Source of the DNA: Cryptosporangium arvum DSM 44712
GTDB lineage: Bacteria; Actinomycetota; Actinomycetes; Mycobacteriales; Cryptosporangiaceae
Length of the DNA stretch: 64,000 nucleotides
Direction of reading: 5' to 3'
Assembly: GCF_000585375.1 (NCBI RefSeq)
Contig: NZ_KK073874.1
Coordinates: 6,974,894 to 7,038,893 of the forward strand
Position 1 is the stretch's first letter. Each line of letters starts with the position of its first letter. This document shows positions 1-8,404 of the stretch, one piece after another. Position numbers and translations under genes: made by a program. Below the pieces are notes generated by a model. That model was given only the letters and a program-made list of their open reading frames with translations. It searched no databases and had not been told where the DNA came from.

Positions 1-175
1 ACGCTTCCAGCGTGGGGGCCGGCCCGCCGTGGAGCGCCACGAGACCGCGGTCGCTCGTCGGCGAGGCGGGCAGCCGCGTGGCCAGGTCACAGTAGAGCCT
101 GATCGAGTTGTCGTCTCCAGGCCCGATTCTTGGCTCAAGCCGGGCCGAAGGACGCTCGCCATCGCTCCGAGCCAC
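1..175 (-). CDS. possible 5' part of a divergent gene, cut by the window edge
   Basis: Read on the minus strand from a GTG at 175, an open frame of about 58 codons runs to the window edge. It has coding-like composition (…GDDNSIRLYCDLATRLP…) and no stop. I do not recognise the product. It would be divergent from the methyltransferase gene at 224, leaving a short A+T-richer gap (176-223) as a shared promoter region. No clear ribosome binding site precedes the GTG, so this could equally be non-coding sequence. Confidence 0.3.
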   Translation of the reverse strand, partial: MARSDGERPSARLEPRIGPGDDNSIRLYCDLATRLPASPTSDRGLVALHGGPAPTLEA

Positions 176-223
176 CCCAGACGGTAGCGTCATTGAAAGC
201 AGTGTCAACAAACATTCTCGGCC

Positions 224-2125
224 ATGACTATGTACACTGCCTTGGTGCAGCGATCAGCGAGGGTCACGGCGGCCGACATCGCGCGGCTCGCGGGCGTGGG
301 GCGCGCGGCGGTCAGCAACTGGCGGAAGCGCTACCGGTCTTTCCCGGCCCCGGTGGGCGGCACCGCAGGCAGCCCGCAGTTCGACCTCGAACAGGTCGAG
401 CAGTGGCTCGTGGAGCAGGGCAAACTTCCCGCGGTGACGGCCGAGGACCGGCTCTGGCGCAACCTACTGGCCGCCGAGGGCGAGCCCGCCCAGGCCTTGG
501 CCGCCGCCGGTGACCACCTCCGCGGCGCCCGGCTCATGCCGGCCGCGGAGCTGCGGCCGGACCTGGATGCTCTGTCCGCGGAACGGGGCGTGCCGGACAC
601 GTTCGCCCAGCTGTGGTCGCGCTTCGCCGAGCTGCCGGCCCAACGCTCGGTGACCACCCCGGACGCCCTGGCCGAACTGATGGTCACGCTCGCCGGGGTC
701 GGTGGCCGCACCGTGCTCGACCCGGCCTGCGGCACCGGTCGACTGCTGCGCGCCGCCGTCGACGCCGGCGCCACCGCCGTCTACGGCCAGGACAACGATC
801 CGGACGCCACCCGCCTGGCCGACCTCTGGCTCGGGTTCGGGGGGCTGTCCGGTGAGATCCGGACCGGCGACTCGCTCCGCCACGACGCTTTCGCCGAGCT
901 CACCGTCGACGCGGTAGTGGCCAACCTTCCGTTCGGCCTGACCGACTGGGGCCACGAGGAGCTCGGCTACGACCGCCGCTGGGAGTTCGGTGTCCCTCCG
1001 CGCACCGAACCGGAACTGGCGTGGGCGCAGCACGCGTTCGCCCATCTACGCCCGGGCGGCACCTCCGTGCTGCTGATGCCGCCCTCCGCGGCCAGCCGTC
1101 GCGCCGGGCGGCGCATCCGCGCCGAGTTCCTCCGCCGCGGAGCCCTCCGCGCCGTCGTCGCGCTCCCGCCGGGCGCCGCGGCGCCGCACGGCATCGGGCT
1201 CCACTTGTGGATCCTGCAACGGAGGCCGACGCCGACGCCGGCGGTACTGCTCCTCGACACGTCCGAACTCGACCTGGCCGCCGCCGTTCAACGGGCGGGC
1301 ACCGCCGTCGGGCGATTCCTCGACGGCGTCGAACCGGCCGAGCCGCTCGCGTATCCGGTGCCGGTGATCGACCTGTTGGACGACGAGGTCGACCTCCGGC
1401 CGAGCCGCCGGGCACCCGTCGATTCGCCGCATCGGAGTGTGACCGATGAACTGCGCACCGCCGGTGGCCGACTGTCCGCGCTCGTCGAGCGCCTCCCCGC
1501 GCTCCTACCCGGCCGCACGATCGAGGCACCCGCGGACACTCCGTCGCCGAGCATCTCGATCGCCGAACTCGCCCGCAGTGGCGCCGTCGAGATCATCGGA
1601 CCGCTGCGGGGCGGTGACGACGGTGAAGCGGTGGATGCGCCCCTCCTGAGCGCGTCGGACATCATCCGGCGCGGACCGGCCACCGCCGGCACCGACCGGG
1701 TGAGTCAACGGATACCGCTGCGCGCCGGGGACGTGGTCGTCCCGATGATCGCCCGGCCGGTGACCGCCGGAGTCGTCACCGAAGACGGCGCGCTCCTGGG
1801 TCGCAGCATCTATCTGATCCGCCCGGACCTCGACACGATCGACCCGTGGTTCCTCGCCGGGCACCTCCCGACCGCCGGGAACGAGAGACGAACGAGCAGC
1901 CTCTCCGGCACGCTGCGCCTGGATGTCCGGCGGGCGCAGGTGCCGCGGATCCCGATCGCGGAGCAGCGCCACCACGGTGAGGTCTTTCGACGCCTCGATG
2001 CGTTGAACGACGCATTGCGACAGGCCACGGCGCTGAGCGCGGAGATGACCCGGTTGACGGCCGACGGCCTGGCGTCCGGCAAGCTGCGTCCCACTGAGAA
2101 CGGCCCGAAGGAAGGACCCCGGTGA
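224..2125 (+). CDS. N-6 adenine DNA methyltransferase-like protein with N-terminal HTH and C-terminal half-HsdS domain
   Basis: This 633-residue protein heads the restriction-modification operon. Residues about 14-62 look like a helix-turn-helix (ADIARLAGVGRAAVSNWRK). Residues 166-172 are the SAM-binding motif DPACGTG. The catalytic motif IV, normally NPPF/Y, reads NLPF at 234-237, so activity may be reduced or lost. The last ~180 residues resemble one target-recognition half of an HsdS subunit (…IPLRAGDVVVPM…, then IPIAEQRHHGEVFRRLDALN and a closing helix). It is therefore an M plus half-S fusion beside a complete hsdMSR set. The stop overlaps the hsdM start by four bases (GTGA), implying translational coupling. 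A role as an accessory methyltransferase, specificity modifier or autoregulator is inferred. Start: ATG 224, with a second in-frame ATG at 230. Confidence 0.82.
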   Translation: MTMYTALVQRSARVTAADIARLAGVGRAAVSNWRKRYRSFPAPVGGTAGSPQFDLEQVEQWLVEQGKLPAVTAEDRLWRNLLAAEGEPAQALAAAGDHLRGARLMPAAELRPDLDALSAERGVPDTFAQLWSRFAELPAQRSVTTPDALAELMVTLAGVGGRTVLDPACGTGRLLRAAVDAGATAVYGQDNDPDATRLADLWLGFGGLSGEIRTGDSLRHDAFAELTVDAVVANLPFGLTDWGHEELGYDRRWEFGVPPRTEPELAWAQHAFAHLRPGGTSVLLMPPSAASRRAGRRIRAEFLRRGALRAVVALPPGAAAPHGIGLHLWILQRRPTPTPAVLLLDTSELDLAAAVQRAGTAVGRFLDGVEPAEPLAYPVPVIDLLDDEVDLRPSRRAPVDSPHRSVTDELRTAGGRLSALVERLPALLPGRTIEAPADTPSPSISIAELARSGAVEIIGPLRGGDDGEAVDAPLLSASDIIRRGPATAGTDRVSQRIPLRAGDVVVPMIARPVTAGVVTEDGALLGRSIYLIRPDLDTIDPWFLAGHLPTAGNERRTSSLSGTLRLDVRRAQVPRIPIAEQRHHGEVFRRLDALNDALRQATALSAEMTRLTADGLASGKLRPTENGPKEGPR

Positions 2126-4083
2126 GCACGGATCACCAGAAACTGGCCAACTTCATCTGGTCGGTCGCAGACCTGCTGCGCGGCGACTACAAGCAGTCCG
2201 AGTACGGCCGGGTGATCCTTCCGCTGACGGTGCTGCGCCGCCTCGACTGGGTCCTCGAACCGACCAAAGACGCCGTGCTGGCTCGGTATCAGCAGCTCAA
2301 GGCGGCCGGGGTGCAGAACATGGACCCGGCGCTGCGCAAAACGGCCGGGTTGACGTTCTACAACACGAGCAAGTTGAACTTCCGAGGGCTGAAGGCCGAC
2401 CAGGACAACGTCGCAACCTACTTGCGCTCGTACATCGGCGGCTTCTCGCCGGGCGCCGTCGATGTCCTCGAGAAATACGGCTTCGACGCCCAGATCAGCC
2501 GTCTGGACGAGGCGGGTCTGCTCTACCAGGTGGTCAGCAAATTCGTCGAGATCGACCTGCGGCCCGCGCTGGTCAGCAATCACCAGATGGGCTACCTGTT
2601 CGAGGAGCTCGTCCGGAAGTTCTCCGAGATCAGCAACGAGACCGCGGGTGAGCACTTCACTCCGCGCGAGGTCATCAACCTCATGGTCAACCTGTTGCTC
2701 GCCCCGGACGAGGACGACCTCGTCGTACCCGGAATCGTCCGCAAGATCTACGACCCGGCGTGCGGAACCGGTGGCATGCTCAGCGAGGCCCAGACGCACA
2801 TCGAGGCGCACAACGCGAACGCCACGGTCGAGGTCTACGGCCAGGAACTGAACGGTGAGACGTATGCGATCTGCCGCTCCGACATGATGATGAAGGGCGG
2901 CGACCCGAACAAGATCGCGTTCGGGAACTCGTTCAGCCAGGACGGTCACGAGGGCGAAAAATTCGACTACCTGCTCGCCAATCCACCCTTCGGTGTGGAG
3001 TGGAAGAAGGTCGAGAAGGTCATCAAGGACGAAGCGACGCGTGGCTACGCGGGGCGCTTCGGAGCCGGCCTGCCCCGCATCAACGACGGGTCGCTGCTGT
3101 TCCTGCAGCACATGATCTCGAAAATGAAGCGGCCCGAGGAGGGCGGCAGCCGCCTGGCCATCGTCTTCAACGGCTCCCCGCTGTTCACCGGCGCGGCCGG
3201 CTCGGGTGAATCGGAGATCCGCCGCTGGATCCTGGAGAACGATCTGCTCGAGGGCATCGTCGCCCTGCCCGACCAGCTCTTCTACAACACCGGCATCTCC
3301 ACCTACTTCTGGATTCTGACCAATCGCAAAACCCCGGAGCGTCGCAGGAAAGTGGTGTTGCTCGACGGGCGCGACTACTGGGTCAAGATGCGCAAGAGCC
3401 TCGGCGACAAGCGCAAGATGCTCAACGACGACCACATCGTCGCGTTGACGCAGGCGTACGTCAGCGCGCTGGCCATCGCCGACGACCCCACGCACGAGCA
3501 ACACGGCCGGGTGAAGAGCTTCCGCACCACCGACTTCGGCTACCAGCGCATCACCGTCGAGCGTCCGCTGCGCCTGCGCTTCGCGGTCACCGACGAGACG
3601 CTGGCGCTGCTCGCCGACGCCAAGGCCGTCCTCAAGTACGCCGAGCGGGAGTCCCTGCTGTCCGCAGCGCGGTCGCTCGTCGGAACGACGGCGAGCAGCC
3701 GCGCAGACTTCGCGATGACGCTGGCCGTACTGGGCAAGCTCCCGGCGGCCGTGGACAAGGCGGTATGGGAGGCGTTCTCGGTCAACGACCCGGAGGGTGA
3801 GGTGCAGACCGACCGCAAGGGCAACGCGCTCCCGGACGCCGACCGGCGCGACAACGAAAACGTGCCGTTGAACGAGGAGATCGACGACTACCTCAAGCGC
3901 GAGGTGCTCCCCCACGTCCCCGACGCCTGGATCGACGAGACGAAGACCAAGGTCGGGTACGAGATCCCCTTCACCCGCCACTTCTACGTCTCTCAGCGGC
4001 CTCGCCCACTGGCCGAGATCGACGCCGAGATCAAGACCCTCGAAGTGGAGATCCAGGAGTTGCTCGGCGAGGTGACCAAGTGA
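2122..4083 (+). CDS. hsdM: type I restriction-modification system, modification subunit HsdM
   Basis: N6-adenine methyltransferase subunit (653 aa) of a type I system. With HsdS it forms the methylase that protects host DNA, and it is also needed for restriction by HsdR. The N-terminal HsdM helical domain (residues 1-150) precedes the methylase core. SAM-binding DPACGTGG lies at 211-218 and the catalytic NPPF at 287-290, both intact. The C-terminal part (about 480-653) ends in a helical region likely to contact HsdS. Translation probably starts at the GTG at 2122, overlapping the preceding stop by four bases. The end overlaps hsdS in the same way, so the three genes are one coupled transcript. 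Confidence 0.96.
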   Translation: MSTDHQKLANFIWSVADLLRGDYKQSEYGRVILPLTVLRRLDWVLEPTKDAVLARYQQLKAAGVQNMDPALRKTAGLTFYNTSKLNFRGLKADQDNVATYLRSYIGGFSPGAVDVLEKYGFDAQISRLDEAGLLYQVVSKFVEIDLRPALVSNHQMGYLFEELVRKFSEISNETAGEHFTPREVINLMVNLLLAPDEDDLVVPGIVRKIYDPACGTGGMLSEAQTHIEAHNANATVEVYGQELNGETYAICRSDMMMKGGDPNKIAFGNSFSQDGHEGEKFDYLLANPPFGVEWKKVEKVIKDEATRGYAGRFGAGLPRINDGSLLFLQHMISKMKRPEEGGSRLAIVFNGSPLFTGAAGSGESEIRRWILENDLLEGIVALPDQLFYNTGISTYFWILTNRKTPERRRKVVLLDGRDYWVKMRKSLGDKRKMLNDDHIVALTQAYVSALAIADDPTHEQHGRVKSFRTTDFGYQRITVERPLRLRFAVTDETLALLADAKAVLKYAERESLLSAARSLVGTTASSRADFAMTLAVLGKLPAAVDKAVWEAFSVNDPEGEVQTDRKGNALPDADRRDNENVPLNEEIDDYLKREVLPHVPDAWIDETKTKVGYEIPFTRHFYVSQRPRPLAEIDAEIKTLEVEIQELLGEVTK

Positions 4084-5345
4084 CGACGGGACTCGCCGGC
4101 CTGGACCTACCCGCCGGCTGGCAATGGTGGCCGCTGAAGCACGCCGCCCTCGCCGTCAATCGCGGATCCGCGCCCGACTACGTCGACGACGGCCCGGTCT
4201 GGGCGGTCAGTCAAGCGGTGAACCAGCCCCATCGGCTCGACTGGGATCGAGCCCGATTTCACGGGGGGTCGCGGGCCGCCGGCCTCAAGGGACTGTTGGC
4301 GCCCGAGGACATCCTCATCAATTCCACCGGGCGCGGCACCCTGGGGCGCGTCGGCTACTTCTCGAAGAGCCCCGACGACCGCCCGGCCATGGCGGACGGA
4401 CACGTCACCCGGGTCAGGACCGACAAGCGAGTCCTCCATCCACGGTTCGCGTTCCACTACTTCTCGTCCGAGCCTTTCCAGCACTACATCTACTCAGCCT
4501 TGATCGTCGGCGCCACGAACCAGATCGAACTGGTCGGGGAACGGCTCGACAGTGCGCCGGTCATGATTCCGCCGATCGAGGAGCAGCGGCGCATCGCCGA
4601 CTTCCTCGATGCCGAAACACGGCTCATCGACGCGACCCGATCCGCGCGCTCGCGGATGATCAAGCTCCTCGAGCTCAAACGGGACCGCCTCGTCGACGAA
4701 CACGTCACCGGCGGCCAGGACGTCGGCGGCTTCGTTCCCCTGAAATACCTGGTCTCTTCGGTGAGCGTCGGCATCGTCATCACGCCCGCCGCGTGGTACG
4801 TCGAATCGGGCGGAGTTCCGGCACTTCGCGGCCTCAACGTCAAGCCCGGGAAGATCACCACCAGCGATCTGGTGCAGATCAGCCACGAGGGCCATTCCCT
4901 GCATCGCAAATCTCGTCTGGCCGCGGGGGACCTCGTCGTGGTGCGGACCGGACAGGCCGGCGCGGCGGCGGTCGTGCCTCCTGAGCTGGACGGCATCAAT
5001 TGCATCGACCTTGTCATCGTCCGGCCCGGCAGCGCGTTCGTCCCTCGATTCGCCGAGTACCTGCTCAACTCGAGCTACGCCAAGCGCCGGGTGTCGGAGT
5101 TCTCGGTCGGCAGCATCCAGGCGCATTTCAACGTCGCCGCGATGAAGGCCATGCCGGTCCCCCGGTACTCGATCGCCGAGCAGAAACGGCGGGTGGACGC
5201 CATCGAGGAAGCCACGCGGCGGATCGAGTGGGCCGTGGCCCGGATGCGCGAACAGGACCGGCTCCTGGCGGAGCGACGCCAAGCTTTGATCACGGCGGCG
5301 GTCACCGGACAGATCGATGTGACGACAGGGCGGGGAGTGGACTGA
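4080..5345 (+). CDS. hsdS: type I restriction-modification system, specificity subunit HsdS
   Basis: DNA-recognition subunit (421 aa) that sets the bipartite target sequence for the HsdM/HsdR complex. Two target-recognition domains are visible, about residues 10-165 and 215-360. Each is followed by a conserved helical spacer: IPPIEEQRRIADFLDAETR near 163-181, and the matching YSIAEQKRRVDAIEE near 363-377. The C-terminus QALITAAVTGQIDV is typical of the family. It starts at GTG 4080 inside the hsdM stop, and hsdR begins one base after its stop. The two TRDs differ clearly in sequence, predicting an asymmetric recognition site. Confidence 0.94.
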   Translation: MTTGLAGLDLPAGWQWWPLKHAALAVNRGSAPDYVDDGPVWAVSQAVNQPHRLDWDRARFHGGSRAAGLKGLLAPEDILINSTGRGTLGRVGYFSKSPDDRPAMADGHVTRVRTDKRVLHPRFAFHYFSSEPFQHYIYSALIVGATNQIELVGERLDSAPVMIPPIEEQRRIADFLDAETRLIDATRSARSRMIKLLELKRDRLVDEHVTGGQDVGGFVPLKYLVSSVSVGIVITPAAWYVESGGVPALRGLNVKPGKITTSDLVQISHEGHSLHRKSRLAAGDLVVVRTGQAGAAAVVPPELDGINCIDLVIVRPGSAFVPRFAEYLLNSSYAKRRVSEFSVGSIQAHFNVAAMKAMPVPRYSIAEQKRRVDAIEEATRRIEWAVARMREQDRLLAERRQALITAAVTGQIDVTTGRGVD

Positions 5346-5346
5346 C

Positions 5347-8300
5347 GTGAAGGTGCACGGCGAAGGCGCGTTCGAGAGCGCTATCGAACAGTCGCTGCTC
5401 GACTCCGGCTGGCGACCTGGAATCCCGGCGCGCTACGACCGGCAGTTGGGGCTGGACACCTCTGAGCTGTTCGCCTTCCTCGGGGATACCCAGAACGACG
5501 CCTGGCTGAAGCTCGTCGCCTACCACTCCAAGGACGTCGTCGAGACGCAGCGGCACTTCGCGGAGTACCTCGCCAAGCAGATCGACGAGCGGGGGCCGCT
5601 CGACGTGCTCCGGCGTGGGATCAAGGACAAGGGCATCCCGTTCCGGCTGGCCTACTTCAAGCCGGCGCACTCGATCACCGACGACGCGCTGACGCTCTAC
5701 CGCGCCAACCGGCTCACCGTCACCCGGCAGTTGCGCTACTCGGCGCGGGACGACAAGAGCCTCGACCTCGCGCTCTTCGTGAACGGGATCCCGCTCGCCA
5801 CCGCGGAGCTCAAGAACCCGCTGACCAACCAGACCGTCGAAGACGCCAAGAAGCAGTACCGCACCGACCGGGACCCGAAGGAACTCCTGTTCGCGCGCCG
5901 AGCCCTGGCGCACTTCGCCGTCGATCCCGATCTGGTCTTCGTCACCACGAGGCTGGCCGGGGACGACACCCGGTTCCTCCCGTTCAACACCGGATCCGCT
6001 GGACCCGGGAAGTCCGGCGGTGCCGGTAACCCGGCGGTCGACGGTTACCGGACCGCATACCTGTGGGAGCAGATCTGGCACCCGGACACGTGGATGGACC
6101 TGGTCCGCCGGTTCATGCACACGGACAAGGAGTCGCGGGCGCTGATCTTCCCGCGCTATCACCAGTGGCACGCGGTCACCGCGCTCACCGACCACGCGGC
6201 CGCGCACGGGTCCGGCGACAACTACCTGGTCATGCATTCGGCCGGGTCGGGCAAGTCGAACACGATCGCCTGGCTGGCCCACCGGCTCTCCAGCCTGCAC
6301 ACCGCCCGGGCGATCCCGGAGAAGAACATCGCGGCGAACGAGCCGGTGTTCGACAAGGTCATCATCATCACCGACCGGGTGGTCCTGGATCGGCAGCTGC
6401 AGGACACGGTGTTCCAGTTCGAGCACGTGCCGGGGGTCGTGCAGCGCATCGACAAGGACTCCAACCAGCTCGCCGCCGCACTGAGCGGCGAGACCGCCAA
6501 GGTCGTCATCAGCACGATGCAGAAGTTCGGCTTCATCCTGGAGAAGGTCGACGGGCTGCGCGGCAAACGGTTCGCCGTGATCGTGGACGAGGCACACTCC
6601 TCCCAGTCCGGTGACAACGCGACCGCGTTGAAGAAAGTGCTGCTACGCAAAGGCAGTGACGACATCGACGACGACGGCGACCCGCTCACCGCGTCGGCGC
6701 TGGCCCGGGGGCGTCACGAGACGCTGTCGTACTTCGCGTTCACCGCGACGCCGAAGTCGAAGACGCTGGAGCTGTTCGGCACCCGGGAAGCGGACGGCAA
6801 CGTACGCCCGTTCCACACCTACTCGATGCGGCAGGCCATCGAGGAGGGGTTCATCCTCGATGTACTGCGCCAGTACGTGACCTATCAGTCGTACTGGAAG
6901 CTGGCCAACCAGAACCCGGACGACCCGGAAGTCGACCCGAAGAAGGCGGCGTCGCAGCTGGCCCGGTTCGCGGTGCTGCACCCGACGATGATGGCGCAGA
7001 AGGCGGAGATCATCGTCGAGCACTACCGCAGGCACACCGCGTCCCGACTCGGTGGACGGGCCAAGGCGATGGTGGTGACCGGCTCTCGGGAGGCCGCCGC
7101 CAAGCTCTACACCGCGATCAAGAAGTACGTCGAGACCAACGGTTACTCCGGATGCGCGCCTCTGGTCGCGTTCTCCGGTGACCTGAGCCTCGACGGCGTC
7201 GAGGTGACCGAGGCCCGGCTGAACGGCTTCGGCGAGAGCGAACTGCCGGAGCGGTTCGCCTACACCGCGGCCGATGACAAACACGCCGGCACGCCGAAGG
7301 CGAAGCAGCCGGTGGAGTACCCGATCCTGGTGGTGGCGGAGAAGTATCAGACCGGGTTCGACCAGCCCTTGCTCACCACGATGTACGTCGACAAGCCGCT
7401 CAAGGGCGTGGCCGCGGTGCAGACGTTGTCGCGCCTCAACCGCACCCACCCGCTGAAGGCGCAGGGCGACGTGTTCGTGCTGGACTTCGTGAACGAGTCC
7501 GCCGACATCACCGAGCAGTTCAAGCCGTACTTCGAAACCGCCGCGACCGTCCCGACCGATCCCAACCTGCTGTACACCGCGGAGAACGCGGTGACGTCGT
7601 ACGCGTTGCTGGTGCAGACGGAGATGCAGGCGTACGTCGAGGCTCTGCTCGACGCCGAAGGCAAGGCCACGACCGACGCCGCGCTCCACAAGGCGCACGC
7701 GGCGCTGTACCGCTTCACCGACCCGGCCCGCGATCGCTACGTCGCGCTCGCCGCCGACGATCCGGAGAGCGCCGACGGCTTCCGGGCGGCGCTGCGTGAC
7801 TACACCCGGATGTACGCGTTTCTCGCTCAGGTGGTGCCCTACCAGGACCGCGAGCTGGAGCGGCTCTACCTGTACGGACGGGCGCTGCTCAACCGGCTTC
7901 CCCGCCGGCAGGACCCGGCGGTGGACATCGGCGAGGTGCAGCTCACCCATCTGCGGGTCAGTAAGACGGGTACGCACGACGCGTCGTTGGACGCCGAGGG
8001 TGAGCAGATGCTGCCCGGCTTCACCGGTGGCGGCGCCGGGCCGCAGAACGACCTGGCCACGATGGCGCTGTCCGAGCTGATCGACGAGCTGAACGACCGG
8101 TTCGGGATGGGCCTCGGCGAGGCCGACAAGGTGTGGTTCGAGCAGCAGGTCGCCGCGCTGGCCGAGGACGGGGCGGTCGAGGCCGCCGCGCTCGTCAACG
8201 ACGAAGGCAACTTCGGGGTCGTGTGCGAGAAGCGGATCGAGGACGTGATCTTGTCCCGGCACGACGACAACGGAAAGCTGATGCAGCGTTACCTCGACGA

Positions 8301-8382
8301 CGACACACTGCGCAATCACATGAACCAGTTCGCGCGTAGCCAGGCCTACCGGCTGATCCGCCGTAAGCACGGCCTCGCGTGA
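5347..8382 (+). CDS. hsdR: type I restriction endonuclease subunit HsdR
   Basis: Restriction and translocation subunit (1011 aa). An N-terminal PD-(D/E)XK nuclease is indicated by D140 followed by ELK at 154-156. Two RecA-like motor domains follow: Walker A around AGSGKS (299-304), DEAH at 414-417, and motif III in FAFTATPK. The downstream …EKYQTGFDQP… and QTLSRLNRT segments match motifs V and VI. The C-terminal ~250 residues are the helical region that docks on the methylase. All motor and nuclease motifs look intact, so the system should be able to restrict. It starts with GTG one base after hsdS, and a kinase gene follows 22 bases downstream. Confidence 0.96.
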   Translation: MKVHGEGAFESAIEQSLLDSGWRPGIPARYDRQLGLDTSELFAFLGDTQNDAWLKLVAYHSKDVVETQRHFAEYLAKQIDERGPLDVLRRGIKDKGIPFRLAYFKPAHSITDDALTLYRANRLTVTRQLRYSARDDKSLDLALFVNGIPLATAELKNPLTNQTVEDAKKQYRTDRDPKELLFARRALAHFAVDPDLVFVTTRLAGDDTRFLPFNTGSAGPGKSGGAGNPAVDGYRTAYLWEQIWHPDTWMDLVRRFMHTDKESRALIFPRYHQWHAVTALTDHAAAHGSGDNYLVMHSAGSGKSNTIAWLAHRLSSLHTARAIPEKNIAANEPVFDKVIIITDRVVLDRQLQDTVFQFEHVPGVVQRIDKDSNQLAAALSGETAKVVISTMQKFGFILEKVDGLRGKRFAVIVDEAHSSQSGDNATALKKVLLRKGSDDIDDDGDPLTASALARGRHETLSYFAFTATPKSKTLELFGTREADGNVRPFHTYSMRQAIEEGFILDVLRQYVTYQSYWKLANQNPDDPEVDPKKAASQLARFAVLHPTMMAQKAEIIVEHYRRHTASRLGGRAKAMVVTGSREAAAKLYTAIKKYVETNGYSGCAPLVAFSGDLSLDGVEVTEARLNGFGESELPERFAYTAADDKHAGTPKAKQPVEYPILVVAEKYQTGFDQPLLTTMYVDKPLKGVAAVQTLSRLNRTHPLKAQGDVFVLDFVNESADITEQFKPYFETAATVPTDPNLLYTAENAVTSYALLVQTEMQAYVEALLDAEGKATTDAALHKAHAALYRFTDPARDRYVALAADDPESADGFRAALRDYTRMYAFLAQVVPYQDRELERLYLYGRALLNRLPRRQDPAVDIGEVQLTHLRVSKTGTHDASLDAEGEQMLPGFTGGGAGPQNDLATMALSELIDELNDRFGMGLGEADKVWFEQQVAALAEDGAVEAAALVNDEGNFGVVCEKRIEDVILSRHDDNGKLMQRYLDDDTLRNHMNQFARSQAYRLIRRKHGLA

Positions 8383-8404
8383 GCACTCACCGCGGGAGTG
8401 ATCA

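Noticed and set aside
1810-3981. 723-codon open frame on the minus strand opposite hsdM
   Set aside because: It is a shadow of the high-GC hsdM gene; the translation is rich in Val, Arg, Leu and Asp with no domain, while hsdM has full motifs in the opposite frame.
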